Source: Promethearchaeota archaeon
Lineage (GTDB): Archaea > Asgardarchaeota > Lokiarchaeia > Sigynarchaeales > SOKP01
Length of the DNA: 19,694 nucleotides
Direction: 5' to 3'
Assembly (NCBI GenBank): GCA_016839905.1
Contig: JAEOTJ010000176.1
Coordinates: forward strand, 1 to 19,694
Below are positions 1-7,450 of the stretch, in pieces (the first letter of the stretch is position 1; every line of letters begins with the position of its first letter). The position numbers and the translations under genes are program-made. Below the pieces are notes generated by a model. The model made no database searches. It was not told the DNA's origin and saw only the letters and a program-made list of their open reading frames with translations.

Positions 1-422
1 CCTCTATATGCTGCTCCCACGTAATTTCCTGCATCTCCCGTAATTTCTAACTCACCACCTTCTAACATTGCGCCTGCCCAATCGTCAGCATTTCCATTTA
101 CGGTAATCTTACCTCCTTTCATTTGATTGCCCACGTGCATACCTACATTGCTATTAATCACAATTTCACCACCAGTCATTTTTTCTCCTATGCGTTTCAC
201 ATTTGAAAGGTTTCCTTCAAGGATGATTTTAGTATCATTCACTTCTCCTGAGCTCCCAGAAACATCAAAATAATCTCCAATGGTTTTTTCCTCATTACCA
301 TGATATACAACTAATGTTTTAATCTCATCCACAGATTTCCCCGCAAAATTATCAGGTGTGATGGTATCTACCTCTAAAGGAAATTCTGGTGCTATTTTCA
401 GTTTCATTTTTATTTCTCCCAT
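1..422 (-). CDS. fwdC: Formylmethanofuran dehydrogenase subunit C (partial, runs off the left edge)
   Basis: The first 140 codons of a subunit C are present and the C-terminus lies outside the window. The N-terminus reads MGEIKMKLKIAPEFPLEV. From about residue 80 it has the repeating Gly-rich pattern of the FmdC/GltB-C beta-helix fold (GGEIVI, VGMHVGNQMKGGKI, GGELEI, GNYVGAAYRG). In Fwd this subunit scaffolds the A and B subunits and helps enclose the channel that carries formate between their active sites (family knowledge). I chose the ATG at 422, three bases after the fwdB stop, because GGTGA lies exactly 7 nt upstream, as at two other junctions in this window. An alternative ATG at 407 (MKLKIAPEF) also has a GGAG-like site upstream. 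It is the last visible gene of the ferredoxin-fwdD-fwdB-fwdC operon. Identification is firm; only the start is uncertain. Confidence 0.92.
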   Translation of the reverse strand, partial: MGEIKMKLKIAPEFPLEVDTITPDNFAGKSVDEIKTLVVYHGNEEKTIGDYFDVSGSSGEVNDTKIILEGNLSNVKRIGEKMTGGEIVINSNVGMHVGNQMKGGKITVNGNADDWAGAMLEGGELEITGDAGNYVGAAYR

Positions 423-425
423 GCT

Positions 426-1763
426 TTATTCACCTTTTTTCTCCTTTACTTTTTCAAGTAGTCTTTCTAATATCTCCTTATCAGTTAAAGATTCGCCCTC
501 TGGTTCTTTTACTTTTCTTAATCGTAAAGGAACAAGATCCATACGATATGCTGTACCTTCACATTCAATTCCACAGAATGCCGCAGGCAACACTACATCC
601 GCAAAAAAAGAAGTAGGTGTTTCATGAGGTTCAATAGCAATTAAAGGATGTTTAAACATGTTTTTTACCGCAGCAACGGGAAAATTACTTGCGGGGTCTG
701 ATGCTACAATTAAAGATGCGTCAATCTCATCTTTTACTAATAAATCTACTGAAGAGAATTCCCCAGGATTATATCGAGGGTATCCTCTAGAAAAATCAAT
801 AGAAAAAGGATAGCCCGTATTCCAAGCAAAAACAACATTTGCTCCCGTAACATTGTAATGCCCCCGCATAGGGGTTAATAAAAATTTAGTATGATCATTT
901 AGCTCTCTTACTAAACAAATAGCAGTGTCTATATTTAGATGATGAGACAGTGATTGCGTCAATCCCATACCAAAAAAAAGAACTCCAAACTCGCATTTTT
1001 TTAGAATTCTAACTAACTTTTCAATTTGTTCTCTTGGAACACCAGATACTTCATCATCATCTAGTTTTACACCTCTAAGTACAGCTCTTATAGCATTTAC
1101 CAACTCATAATCTTCATTTGGATTTACTTTTATGTATAAATCAGCGATTTGAGCTGTATGAGTATACCTGGGGTCAACTACTATTATAAACCTATCATTT
1201 CTTCCATCTTTTCTAAAATAACCTCTTACAAACTCACTATATCGTCCAAGATGACGTGGATGAGCATGAACTGGATTAGAACCCCAAAATATTACGAGAT
1301 CTGCCCGATTCTTAAATTCTCCTAAGGTTGAGATTGGAGCCCCTACATTTTGTATTGCTAATAAGGAAGGTCCATGACATACTGAAGCAGTATTATCTAA
1401 TACACTTCCCAATATTTCTGCTAGTTCTACACCCTTACTTTGTGCTTCACTTTCAGTACTTGAGAAACCATAAAGTAGAGGTCTCTTTGCCTTGACAAGA
1501 ATATCTGCGGCTTTTTCAATCGCTTCATCCCAAGAGACTTCTTTTAAGGAACCATTATCTCTTATCATCGGTTTTCTATATCTATGAGCATCTGGATTTG
1601 AGGAGAAATATTTTTTTGTGCCAATTTGACATGCATTTCGTATTTCTATTATTTTATTATCAGGAACATAAACATCAACCTCAAGGTCATCACAAAGGGT
1701 CCCGCAGAACGGACATATTACATCGTAGTAAGTTTTCAATTTCTTTTCTACCAAATTATTCAC
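426..1763 (-). CDS. fwdB: Formylmethanofuran dehydrogenase subunit B (W/Mo-bis-pterin catalytic subunit)
   Basis: This is the 445-residue cytoplasmic catalytic subunit. It reduces CO2 to formate with ferredoxin electrons, and the formate is then channelled to FwdA (reversible). A [4Fe-4S] motif is visible at C17-x2-C20-x3-C24 with C45. The motif VCHGPS contains C129, the position of the tungsten/molybdenum ligand in FwdB. Its codon at 1377-1379 is TGT, so this is the Cys form and not the selenocysteine form known in some methanogens. No in-frame TGA interrupts the gene, and length and domain order match the family. The start is GTG at 1763 and overlaps the fwdD stop (GTGA, 1760-1763), so translation is probably coupled. 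The gene ends in Gly-Glu-stop, whose codons supply the ribosome-binding site for fwdC. Identification is firm; Fwd (W) versus Fmd (Mo) cannot be told from sequence. Confidence 0.95.
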   Translation of the reverse strand: MNNLVEKKLKTYYDVICPFCGTLCDDLEVDVYVPDNKIIEIRNACQIGTKKYFSSNPDAHRYRKPMIRDNGSLKEVSWDEAIEKAADILVKAKRPLLYGFSSTESEAQSKGVELAEILGSVLDNTASVCHGPSLLAIQNVGAPISTLGEFKNRADLVIFWGSNPVHAHPRHLGRYSEFVRGYFRKDGRNDRFIIVVDPRYTHTAQIADLYIKVNPNEDYELVNAIRAVLRGVKLDDDEVSGVPREQIEKLVRILKKCEFGVLFFGMGLTQSLSHHLNIDTAICLVRELNDHTKFLLTPMRGHYNVTGANVVFAWNTGYPFSIDFSRGYPRYNPGEFSSVDLLVKDEIDASLIVASDPASNFPVAAVKNMFKHPLIAIEPHETPTSFFADVVLPAAFCGIECEGTAYRMDLVPLRLRKVKEPEGESLTDKEILERLLEKVKEKKGE

Positions 1764-2152
1764 TCTCTTAGAGTTTTCATTAATTCTAATGCATCTAAAA
1801 CTTTACCGTCCTTAACAACTTCTAAGCTAGCCTTCACACCTTTAAAAGTTGGTGTTCCACATGAGTAAGAATCAGGATTAACAACTTGATTAGCCCAAGG
1901 ACCCATTGGTATCCAAATTATTCCTGGGTGTGGCCCCTCTTCTGAAATTACTGAATAAGTTATAACCTCGCCGTAGTCGGTACGTACTTTCACGGGAGTT
2001 CCCACTTCGCAATTTAAACTTTCAAAATCTTTCTCATCAAAGAAACAGAGTGCTGCTGCCTTAACCCCTTCTTCCGATGTCTTATCTCCTTCCAAAGCAG
2101 TTCCTTGTTCTATTGTGCGAACAGTTAAAAGGATTAAATTATTCAAACTCAT
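1760..2152 (-). CDS. fwdD: Formylmethanofuran dehydrogenase subunit D (molybdopterin dinucleotide-binding)
   Basis: A 130-residue protein matching the usual length of FwdD, the small subunit equivalent to the C-terminal molybdopterin-dinucleotide-binding domain of larger formate dehydrogenase-type enzymes. The diagnostic stretch is at residues 73-105: GPHPGIIWIPMGPWANQVV, then SCGTPTFKG. It packs against FwdB to hold the bis-pterin cofactor. The ATG at 2152 follows a GGAG-like site 10 nt upstream. The gap to the ferredoxin stop is 46 nt and the 3' end overlaps fwdB by 4 nt, so fwdD and fwdB are surely co-transcribed. A TATA-like TTTATAAATT just upstream (about 2165-2175) leaves room for an internal promoter, but it sits too close to the start to be convincing. 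Confidence 0.93.
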   Translation of the reverse strand: MSLNNLILLTVRTIEQGTALEGDKTSEEGVKAAALCFFDEKDFESLNCEVGTPVKVRTDYGEVITYSVISEEGPHPGIIWIPMGPWANQVVNPDSYSCGTPTFKGVKASLEVVKDGKVLDALELMKTLRE

Positions 2153-2198
2153 TTATTCAAACTCCAATTTATAAAATTCTACTTTCTCTTATACTTAA

Positions 2199-2540
2199 TT
2201 ATTTATCATGATTCAGCTTAAAAAGATCGGATAAGATATTTCTTCTTTTTTCTGATGAAATTACGCGAAGGTTCTGTATATGAACTTTCGGTACTAAAAC
2301 TTCTAATTTGATTGCTGATCTAGGGCAACTTGCAACGCATTGTACGCATCCATCGCAATTAACTTCTCTGTCTTCGTCGTAAATATTAACAGAGAATCCA
2401 TTTATGACAATTAATATAACATTTTCCTTATTCAAATAACCCTTCTGACATAACTGATCAAAATTGCTCGGACACGCAACTGTGCAATTACCACATCCTT
2501 CGCATATTTCTCTATCTACATTGAGTTTGTAAATTCTCAT
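2199..2540 (-). CDS. Two-cluster ferredoxin leading the fwd operon (FwdG-like role)
   Basis: A 113-residue 2x[4Fe-4S] ferredoxin. Motif 1 is C13-x2-C16-x2-C19-x3-C23-Pro and motif 2 is C62-x2-C65-x2-C68-x3-C72-Pro. The loop between the motifs is unusually long (38 residues) and a basic tail of about 40 residues follows (residues 74-113). As first gene before fwdD-fwdB-fwdC it is the likely electron feeder to FwdB, comparable to FwdG or FwdF in methanogens, but it is not a polyferredoxin and I cannot assign a subunit letter from sequence. It starts at ATG 2540 behind a weak GAGAGA site. A TATA-like ATTTAAATA at 2592-2600 and a 13-bp palindrome at 2606-2618 lie upstream. It could instead be a general ferredoxin that happens to sit here. 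Confidence 0.85.
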   Translation of the reverse strand: MRIYKLNVDREICEGCGNCTVACPSNFDQLCQKGYLNKENVILIVINGFSVNIYDEDREVNCDGCVQCVASCPRSAIKLEVLVPKVHIQNLRVISSEKRRNILSDLFKLNHDK

Positions 2541-2851
2541 TTAATCTCTCTCATTATGAATTAATAGCGTTACCATTTACATATATGGGGGTATTTAAAT
2601 AATGGTGATGACTCATCATCTATCTTTAATCTATTTAAAGTTATGATTATAGTTATTAAAAATTAATTTTTTCTTAAAAAATTTGGTATGATATTTGTAA
2701 AACAGTAGTTTAATAAATCTTAATTGAAATGATAAAACAATTAAGTTAAAAAATTCGAATGAAATTTTATATTCAATTTCTTGATCAAAGAATCTAAATA
2801 TATCATGCAATTTTATAAATATCAAGCTAATATATAAACCTCTTCAAGAAT
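2541..2851. other. Divergent intergenic region between the fwd operon and the methyltransferase gene
   Basis: These 311 very AT-rich bases contain no convincing gene. The right part could encode about 64 residues on the minus strand, but the composition is random-looking (Phe/Ile/Lys/Asn-rich) with no family features. The region holds the putative fwd ferredoxin promoter at 2592-2618. It also holds an inverted repeat CTTAATTG (2719-2726) / CAATTAAG (2738-2745) with an 11-nt spacer. Two TATA-like elements for the plus-strand methyltransferase are present: TTTTATAAAT (2811-2820) and TATATAAAC (2831-2839). The first is the better placed, giving a leader of roughly ten bases or less. Confidence 0.6.
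2592..2618 (-). promoter_or_regulatory. Putative promoter and operator of the fwd ferredoxin operon
   Basis: On the minus strand ATTTAAATA (2600-2592) is TATA-like and centred 56 bp before the ATG at 2540, which predicts a leader of about 30 nt. Five bases upstream lies the perfect palindrome TGATGA-C-TCATCA (2606-2618, 6-bp arms). A palindrome directly abutting the BRE/TATA region is a typical place for an archaeal regulator to bind. The regulator is unknown and this is inference from position only. Confidence 0.45.
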
Positions 2852-3589
2852 ATGCCTATTGAAAGGACCAAGCGTACCGTTGAAATTATAACTATTTTTA
2901 ATATTTGCAACCATAAACCAAAACTCATTTTAGATTTAGGATATGGTGATGGACAAATTACTGATTCTTTGCGTAAGAAAGGATATGACGTGATTGGTTT
3001 AGATGTATCGAAAAATAATTATGAAACTGCAAGAAAAAGGTTTCCAGAATGCGATTTCAGGTTATATGATGGTTTAAACATTCCATTTGAAAAAGAATAT
3101 TTTGATACTGTAATCTTGAATGATGTATTAGAACACATCCCCTATTCTTTTATGGATGAACTTATTGAAAAAATAAAAGAAGTAATCAAACTTAATGGAA
3201 TTATCTTCATCAGCACTACAAATAGGTATGAATTAGTGGAACCCCACACTTCAATTCCCCTCTTAACGTGGCTTCCAAGAATTTTCTGGAATTCTATTGA
3301 TCATAAATTAAATAAGAGTGATAAATATCACATATCAGAAATATATCCTTATACATTTAGAAAATTAAAAACATTTTGTAAACGACATGATTTATACTAT
3401 CAAAATTTTACACATATTTATACAATACATAAATTCATGGATTTAGAATATATTGGAAATAGATGGCTCAGATCAACCGTAAAATTACTAAGTAAAGTAA
3501 GGATGTTAAAAATTTTTTATTATCTCGCTTGCAAAGTTAGTGTGTTGATTTTTATTTGTAAAGTTAAAAAAAATGTATTCAGTAATTAA
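2852..3589 (+). CDS. Class I SAM-dependent methyltransferase
   Basis: A 245-residue protein with a Methyltransf_11/UbiE-like Rossmann domain. Motif I is LDLGYGDG (residues 27-34). The acidic end of beta-2 is GLDVS (D51), which binds the ribose hydroxyls of SAM. The post-motif segment is VILNDVLEHIP (87-97), followed by beta-5 GIIFISTTN. The segment EPHTSIPLLTWLPRIFW (130-146) is a hydrophobic loop seen in related enzymes that act on lipids or glycans. Residues 219-237 are strongly hydrophobic and may sit at a membrane. The substrate cannot be read from sequence. The next plus-strand gene, a glycosyltransferase 260 bp downstream, suggests a cell-surface glycan or lipid target. Little sequence precedes motif I, but no upstream start exists in frame. 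No clear ribosome-binding site is seen, so a very short leader is likely. Confidence 0.8.
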   Translation: MPIERTKRTVEIITIFNICNHKPKLILDLGYGDGQITDSLRKKGYDVIGLDVSKNNYETARKRFPECDFRLYDGLNIPFEKEYFDTVILNDVLEHIPYSFMDELIEKIKEVIKLNGIIFISTTNRYELVEPHTSIPLLTWLPRIFWNSIDHKLNKSDKYHISEIYPYTFRKLKTFCKRHDLYYQNFTHIYTIHKFMDLEYIGNRWLRSTVKLLSKVRMLKIFYYLACKVSVLIFICKVKKNVFSN

Positions 3590-3849
3590 ACCAGACATAA
3601 AATAACATAAATTAATTGCTGATTTACTGATAAAATAATATTATTACTACCAGAAAAAAAAATTAAAATTAATCTAAAAAATTAATTCTTATGAAAAAGT
3701 CTCTTATAAATTTATGGTAGTGTGCGAAACTTTTATATAATCTCAATAGAAGATATAAATATTGATTTTTAAATCAAAGAATTAAGATTTTCGATCTAAA
3801 ATAAAAACAGTGAATAATTTTCTTTATTTATAATGGTGCTATCTTTTAA
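3590..3849. promoter_or_regulatory. AT-rich spacer with glycosyltransferase promoter
   Basis: 260 bp without a gene. A TATA-like TTTATTTATAAT at 3823-3834 is centred about 22 bp before the ATG at 3850, and no Shine-Dalgarno sequence is present, so the glycosyltransferase mRNA is probably leaderless. A second TATA-like TTTTATATAATC near 3731-3742 would give a leader of about 85 nt. A perfect 12-bp palindrome AATAATATTATT occurs near 3646-3657, but such sequences are expected by chance in DNA this AT-rich. Confidence 0.4.
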
Positions 3850-5169
3850 ATGAATATTGCAATGATTACAGATACATACGATCCATGTGTTAATGGTATC
3901 GTGGATGCAGTCCTTGGAATGGCAAAGGGTCTAAAGGATGCGGGGCATACTGTTCATTTACTTGCCTTATCAGATGTAAATGGTGTAGAAATCCGTGAAG
4001 GAATTATAGTTCATAAATTTAAAGCTCAAAGATCCCAAGTATACCAAGATTTTATGCTACGTTATAGGTTTCCCGTAAGAAGAGTCTTCAAGATTGCCAA
4101 AAAGGAAAAATTTGACGTTATACATTCTAACTTGCATCTGTGTTTAGGTATTTGTGGATTATTATTAAGTAAAATTAAAAAAATTCCATTAATTATGACA
4201 TTTCATACTTTAATCCCTCATTATCTTCAGAATATTCTCATTGATTGGAATACAACAAATTCATTTAATAAACCAAAAGCAATTGAATTACTTGAAAGAT
4301 TAAGAATTAATAAGGTATTCTATAGAAGTCTTTATGCCTTAGTATGGTGGTGGTTAGCCTATTTTAATATGGGTTCATGGTTAACAACACCAAGCGAATT
4401 TGCAAAGAAGATACTTAATGAAAATGGAATTGGAAAACATAATACGGTTGTCGTCCCAAATCCTATTACCATTGGAAAAAATTCATTGCCTGCAGGTCAG
4501 AAATCTATTGATAACGAAGAGGTTCTTAGTAAAAGTAAGAAAAAAGAATACTTAATCCTCCATTCAGGAAGACTTAGTGTTGAAAAGAAAGTAGATGTAC
4601 TAATAAAAGCATTAAAGTACATTAAATATGATTATAAATGTGTTATTACAAGTGATGGGCCCATAGTGGACTATTTAAAACAACTCGCAATTGATGAAGG
4701 CGTGTCTGACAAAATAAATTTTACGGGCTTCATTAGCAGGCAGGAATTAAATGATTATTATGATAAAGCAGATATTTTCGTAGCTCCTGCTAATTATGAC
4801 ACTTTTAATCTATGTGTGGCAGAAGCATTAGTTCATAAAAAACCTGTAATTATTGATAAGAACTCTGGAGCTACTGATTATGTCAAGCAAAATATCAACG
4901 GAATAATTGTACAAAAAAATAATCCTCGAAATTATGCTAAAGAAATTAATCATCTATTAGAAAATAAAGAACTTAGAATTAAACTAAGCCAAGCACCAGA
5001 TAGCGTCCATAAAATGACAAATATTAAAAATATTGTTAAAAAACTTGAACATCTCTACTTAAAACCAAAAAAAACTAAATTTCTTAGATTTTTGAAGGAT
5101 ATTTTAAAATTTATCATTGGTACTGCCTATGCATACATCATATTAATAATCTGTGATAAAACAATGTAA
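3850..5169 (+). CDS. GT4-family glycosyltransferase with hydrophobic C-terminal tail
   Basis: A 439-residue GT-B fold retaining glycosyltransferase. The N-domain begins MNIAMITDTYDPCVNGIVDA, with the acceptor-side Gly loop at N15-G16. The C-domain opens with HSGRLSVEKKVDVLIKAL (238-255, donor phosphate-binding R241/K246/K247). It continues with FTGFISRQEL (291-300) and the donor-site block APANYDTFNLCVAEALVHKKPV (312-333). The usual E-x7-E pair appears here as D317-x7-E325, a conservative change at the first position. Residues 418-435 form a hydrophobic stretch before a short charged end, suggesting membrane attachment. Relatives glycosylate diacylglycerol-type lipids or phosphatidylinositol, but the sugar and acceptor here are unknown. 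It converges on the frhB-like gene, whose stop is 70 bp away. Confidence 0.87.
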   Translation: MNIAMITDTYDPCVNGIVDAVLGMAKGLKDAGHTVHLLALSDVNGVEIREGIIVHKFKAQRSQVYQDFMLRYRFPVRRVFKIAKKEKFDVIHSNLHLCLGICGLLLSKIKKIPLIMTFHTLIPHYLQNILIDWNTTNSFNKPKAIELLERLRINKVFYRSLYALVWWWLAYFNMGSWLTTPSEFAKKILNENGIGKHNTVVVPNPITIGKNSLPAGQKSIDNEEVLSKSKKKEYLILHSGRLSVEKKVDVLIKALKYIKYDYKCVITSDGPIVDYLKQLAIDEGVSDKINFTGFISRQELNDYYDKADIFVAPANYDTFNLCVAEALVHKKPVIIDKNSGATDYVKQNINGIIVQKNNPRNYAKEINHLLENKELRIKLSQAPDSVHKMTNIKNIVKKLEHLYLKPKKTKFLRFLKDILKFIIGTAYAYIILIICDKTM

Positions 5170-5191
5170 TAAATTAATAAATTTTAATATT

Positions 5192-5214
5192 AAAAAAAAA
5201 AGTAATAAAAAAAA
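5192..5214 (-). terminator. U-rich terminator of the hdr-frhB operon
   Basis: Read on the minus strand, the frhB-like stop codon (5239) is followed within about 50 nt by T8 (5214-5207) and T10 (5201-5192). Oligo-U tracts without a required hairpin are the usual archaeal intrinsic terminators. The opposing glycosyltransferase gene ends at 5169 and may share the AT-rich spacer. Confidence 0.55.
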
Positions 5215-5238
5215 TAATAATTAAAGAATTCTTTCGAT

Positions 5239-7020
5239 TTATGCTTTAAGTCGTTGCATTAAATCTAACCAGAAAATGTCCTTATATTCTCCAGAGAACT
5301 TTATGTTGTCGATTGTCATAGTTGCCGCATCCTTTGGGCAAACTGAGGCACAGGCGCCGCACGTGATGCATTTATCAGGATTATGATTCACTCTTCGCAT
5401 GATCCCCTGTGAAAATTGCATTCCTTCATATTCCACTTTTCCTTGTTCATTTGGAATGTCTTCTCTGAAGAATGCTCCAGTTGGACAAACCTCTGCGCAT
5501 GAGAAACAAGAGATGCATTTTTTCCAATCTACATTCACTTTAGCGTCAATGTATTGCTTAATAACACGATCAACACCATCCTTACAAGATACTTTTTTGG
5601 CTTCAAATTCGAGTTTTGGTACAACGTTCTTTGCCACTATGTCCATATCATTTAATTCAACAACCACACCATTCTTTTTCAATTTTATTGCCGAAAATGG
5701 GCATATATAGGTGCAAGTTCCGCAATATGAGCAGTCCAGTGCGTTTTTAATGTCAGGTAGCATGTCCTCTGTCGTTAAAGTCTTAATTTCAACATCCGCA
5801 ATATGTATTTCTGGTTTTTCAAGATCTTTTGCCATACTTTTCTTTCTTCCGGCCAATTTATTAAGAATGAAAACCTTAACAGGCTCCTCTTGAACCGCGA
5901 TTTTTCCAGCAGCCACGGCATCATTAAATAATTCAATACCAAGATTAGAGCGTATGAGAACGCTATTTGTATCATCAGTAGGAGCACCTACACTTCCAAC
6001 ACCAATATCCGCAAATTCTCCAGTATAATCTCCGCAGTACTTGCAGCTATCCCATTTATATGCTCCCGTTACTTTAATTGGACTCTTATCAACTGAACCA
6101 TCTTTTGAATAAATGATGAATTTTCCTGCTGAAATATCAATTTTAGATACTTCTGTCAAGGGTTTTCCTTGTTTATCTTGTACAAATTTTGTCATCAAAT
6201 CGTAAGAATAATTTGAAGAGCAATATAATCCAATTGATAAGACAATTTTACCGTATTTTTCTGAAAGGGGATTAGATAATTGAAGTTTACGCGCAGCCTC
6301 AACTTGACAAGGCATTCCAACAAAGGCTAATTTTTCACATTTTGCCTCATAAATAGCATCAGCATAGGCCATTAAGCTAGGTGCGATTGTATATCTTGAA
6401 CCTGCAGCTGCTATAATCTCTTCAGGGGTTTTAGCAACATAAGGTTTAGGCATCCATTTTTCATCCCTTCCAGTAACTAATACACCATCAATCATTCCCT
6501 TATTGAGAGCATGTATGAGAAGTGTCGTAGTAATTCCTCCATTTTGAGCGACTTTTGCGACGGTTTCATCCGTAGTTTTTGCAACAACCATTTTTTGATA
6601 ATACCCTAAATTCTCATCTTCCCGGACTTGACCATCAAAAATTTCCTTTTCAAGTTCATCCTGGGGGATATATGTATGAGAACAATATGAAAAACACTTC
6701 TCACACTCAGGACAATCTTCTAAGAGAGTCGGCTTGTCATCCTTCACGCCAATAATTGGACAGAGGGAAATACATAAGCCACAGAAGCAGCAATCATAGT
6801 TATCAATGACTTTATCTTCTAAGTCCTTAAACCCAACTCCAAGAAGTTCTTTAGAACCATCCTTTGAGTCGTTAATCACGGAATTAGGACAAGCCCTAGC
6901 ACAAGTTCCGCAAGCCACGCATTTTTCGTAATCAAACTCAACCGCCTGATTTTCCGTAAAGAAATTAATTGCTATTTCATTTATCTTTTTATTTTTTACT
7001 ATTTTTACTCTAGGATACAT
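5239..7020 (-). CDS. FrhB/FdhB-family flavoprotein fused to multiple ferredoxin domains; putative F420-linked subunit of the Hdr complex
   Basis: A 593-residue protein. The N-terminal ferredoxin part has three CxxCxxCxxxC motifs (C34-C44, C77-C87, C103-C113). The centre (about 145-370) is an F420-hydrogenase/dehydrogenase beta-type domain: NGGITTTLLIHAL (160-172), FVGMPCQVEAAR (233-244, C238), IGLYCSSNYSYD (263-274), CKYCGDYTGEFADIGVGSVG (326-345). The C-terminal ferredoxin part has three further motifs (C430-C440, C502-C512, C551-C561). Plain FrhB/FdhB is about half to two-thirds this length and carries far fewer clusters. FrhB-type subunits bind FAD and exchange hydride with coenzyme F420. 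The gene sits one base after mvhD, with GGAGG in mvhD's last codons as ribosome-binding site, so it probably delivers electrons to or from HdrA through MvhD. No partner hydrogenase or formate dehydrogenase subunit is visible. F420 specificity is inferred; another electron carrier is possible. Confidence 0.85.
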   Translation of the reverse strand: MYPRVKIVKNKKINEIAINFFTENQAVEFDYEKCVACGTCARACPNSVINDSKDGSKELLGVGFKDLEDKVIDNYDCCFCGLCISLCPIIGVKDDKPTLLEDCPECEKCFSYCSHTYIPQDELEKEIFDGQVREDENLGYYQKMVVAKTTDETVAKVAQNGGITTTLLIHALNKGMIDGVLVTGRDEKWMPKPYVAKTPEEIIAAAGSRYTIAPSLMAYADAIYEAKCEKLAFVGMPCQVEAARKLQLSNPLSEKYGKIVLSIGLYCSSNYSYDLMTKFVQDKQGKPLTEVSKIDISAGKFIIYSKDGSVDKSPIKVTGAYKWDSCKYCGDYTGEFADIGVGSVGAPTDDTNSVLIRSNLGIELFNDAVAAGKIAVQEEPVKVFILNKLAGRKKSMAKDLEKPEIHIADVEIKTLTTEDMLPDIKNALDCSYCGTCTYICPFSAIKLKKNGVVVELNDMDIVAKNVVPKLEFEAKKVSCKDGVDRVIKQYIDAKVNVDWKKCISCFSCAEVCPTGAFFREDIPNEQGKVEYEGMQFSQGIMRRVNHNPDKCITCGACASVCPKDAATMTIDNIKFSGEYKDIFWLDLMQRLKA

Positions 7021-7021
7021 T

Positions 7022-7447
7022 TTACATTCCCTCCTTTTTTATTGGATTTGGACCTAATTCTTTTAATTCTTCAACATACTCTTCAACAATTTCAGTCAGT
7101 TCCGCGCCTTCTGAGGCGGATACCCATGTATATTTAACCCTTTTCGGATTAATCCCGTATTGAGATACATATTTCTGAAGTATTGGCATTTTTCGAATGG
7201 TTTTAAAGTTACCTTCCACATAATGGCAATCTCCAGGATGACAATGGGACACTATGATTCCATCAGCACCATTCATTAATCCTTCGAGAACGAATTGGGG
7301 ATCGACTCTGCCGCCACACATGACTTTTAAGATTCTAAGATTTGCTGGACGTTGCATTCGTGAAGTTCCTGCTTGGTCTGCTCCTGCGTAGGAACACCAA
7401 TTACAAAAAATTCCTAAGATATAAGGATCAAAACTATCACTCGCCAT
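7022..7447 (-). CDS. mvhD: MvhD/FlpD-type iron-sulfur electron-transfer subunit
   Basis: A 141-residue protein, typical for MvhD, the [2Fe-2S] subunit that plugs the hydrogenase or formate dehydrogenase partner into HdrA. The diagnostic pieces are FCNWCSYAGAD (C15, C18), RILKVMCGGRVDP (C44) and GIIVSHCHPGDCHY (C69, C74), which contain the five conserved cysteines. The ATG at 7447 is preceded by GGAGGTGA, an excellent ribosome-binding site made from the last codons of hdrA. In methanogens this gene sits with mvhA and mvhG or with fdhAB; here its neighbour is the frhB-like fusion, which implies a different electron partner for the complex. Confidence 0.93.
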   Translation of the reverse strand: MASDSFDPYILGIFCNWCSYAGADQAGTSRMQRPANLRILKVMCGGRVDPQFVLEGLMNGADGIIVSHCHPGDCHYVEGNFKTIRKMPILQKYVSQYGINPKRVKYTWVSASEGAELTEIVEEYVEELKELGPNPIKKEGM

Positions 7448-7450
7448 TTT

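Noticed and set aside
1377..1379. Possible selenocysteine at the FwdB metal ligand
   Set aside because: The codon reads TGT on the coding strand, so the ligand is Cys. No in-frame TGA was seen in hdrA either.
1626..1868. Plus-strand open frame opposite the fwdD/fwdB junction
   Set aside because: It is the shadow of two well-identified genes on the other strand. The same applies to open frames at 5399-5893, 7776-8275, 9009-9251, 10120-10350 and 15874-16275.
2608..2615. TGACTCA-like core resembling a eukaryotic bZIP/AP-1 site
   Set aside because: The match is part of a longer palindrome. bZIP regulators are not known in archaea, so the resemblance is treated as coincidence.
2631..2825. 64-codon minus-strand open frame in the divergent intergenic region
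   Set aside because: Composition is that of random AT-rich DNA, there is no family resemblance or ribosome-binding site, and it overlaps the likely methyltransferase promoter.
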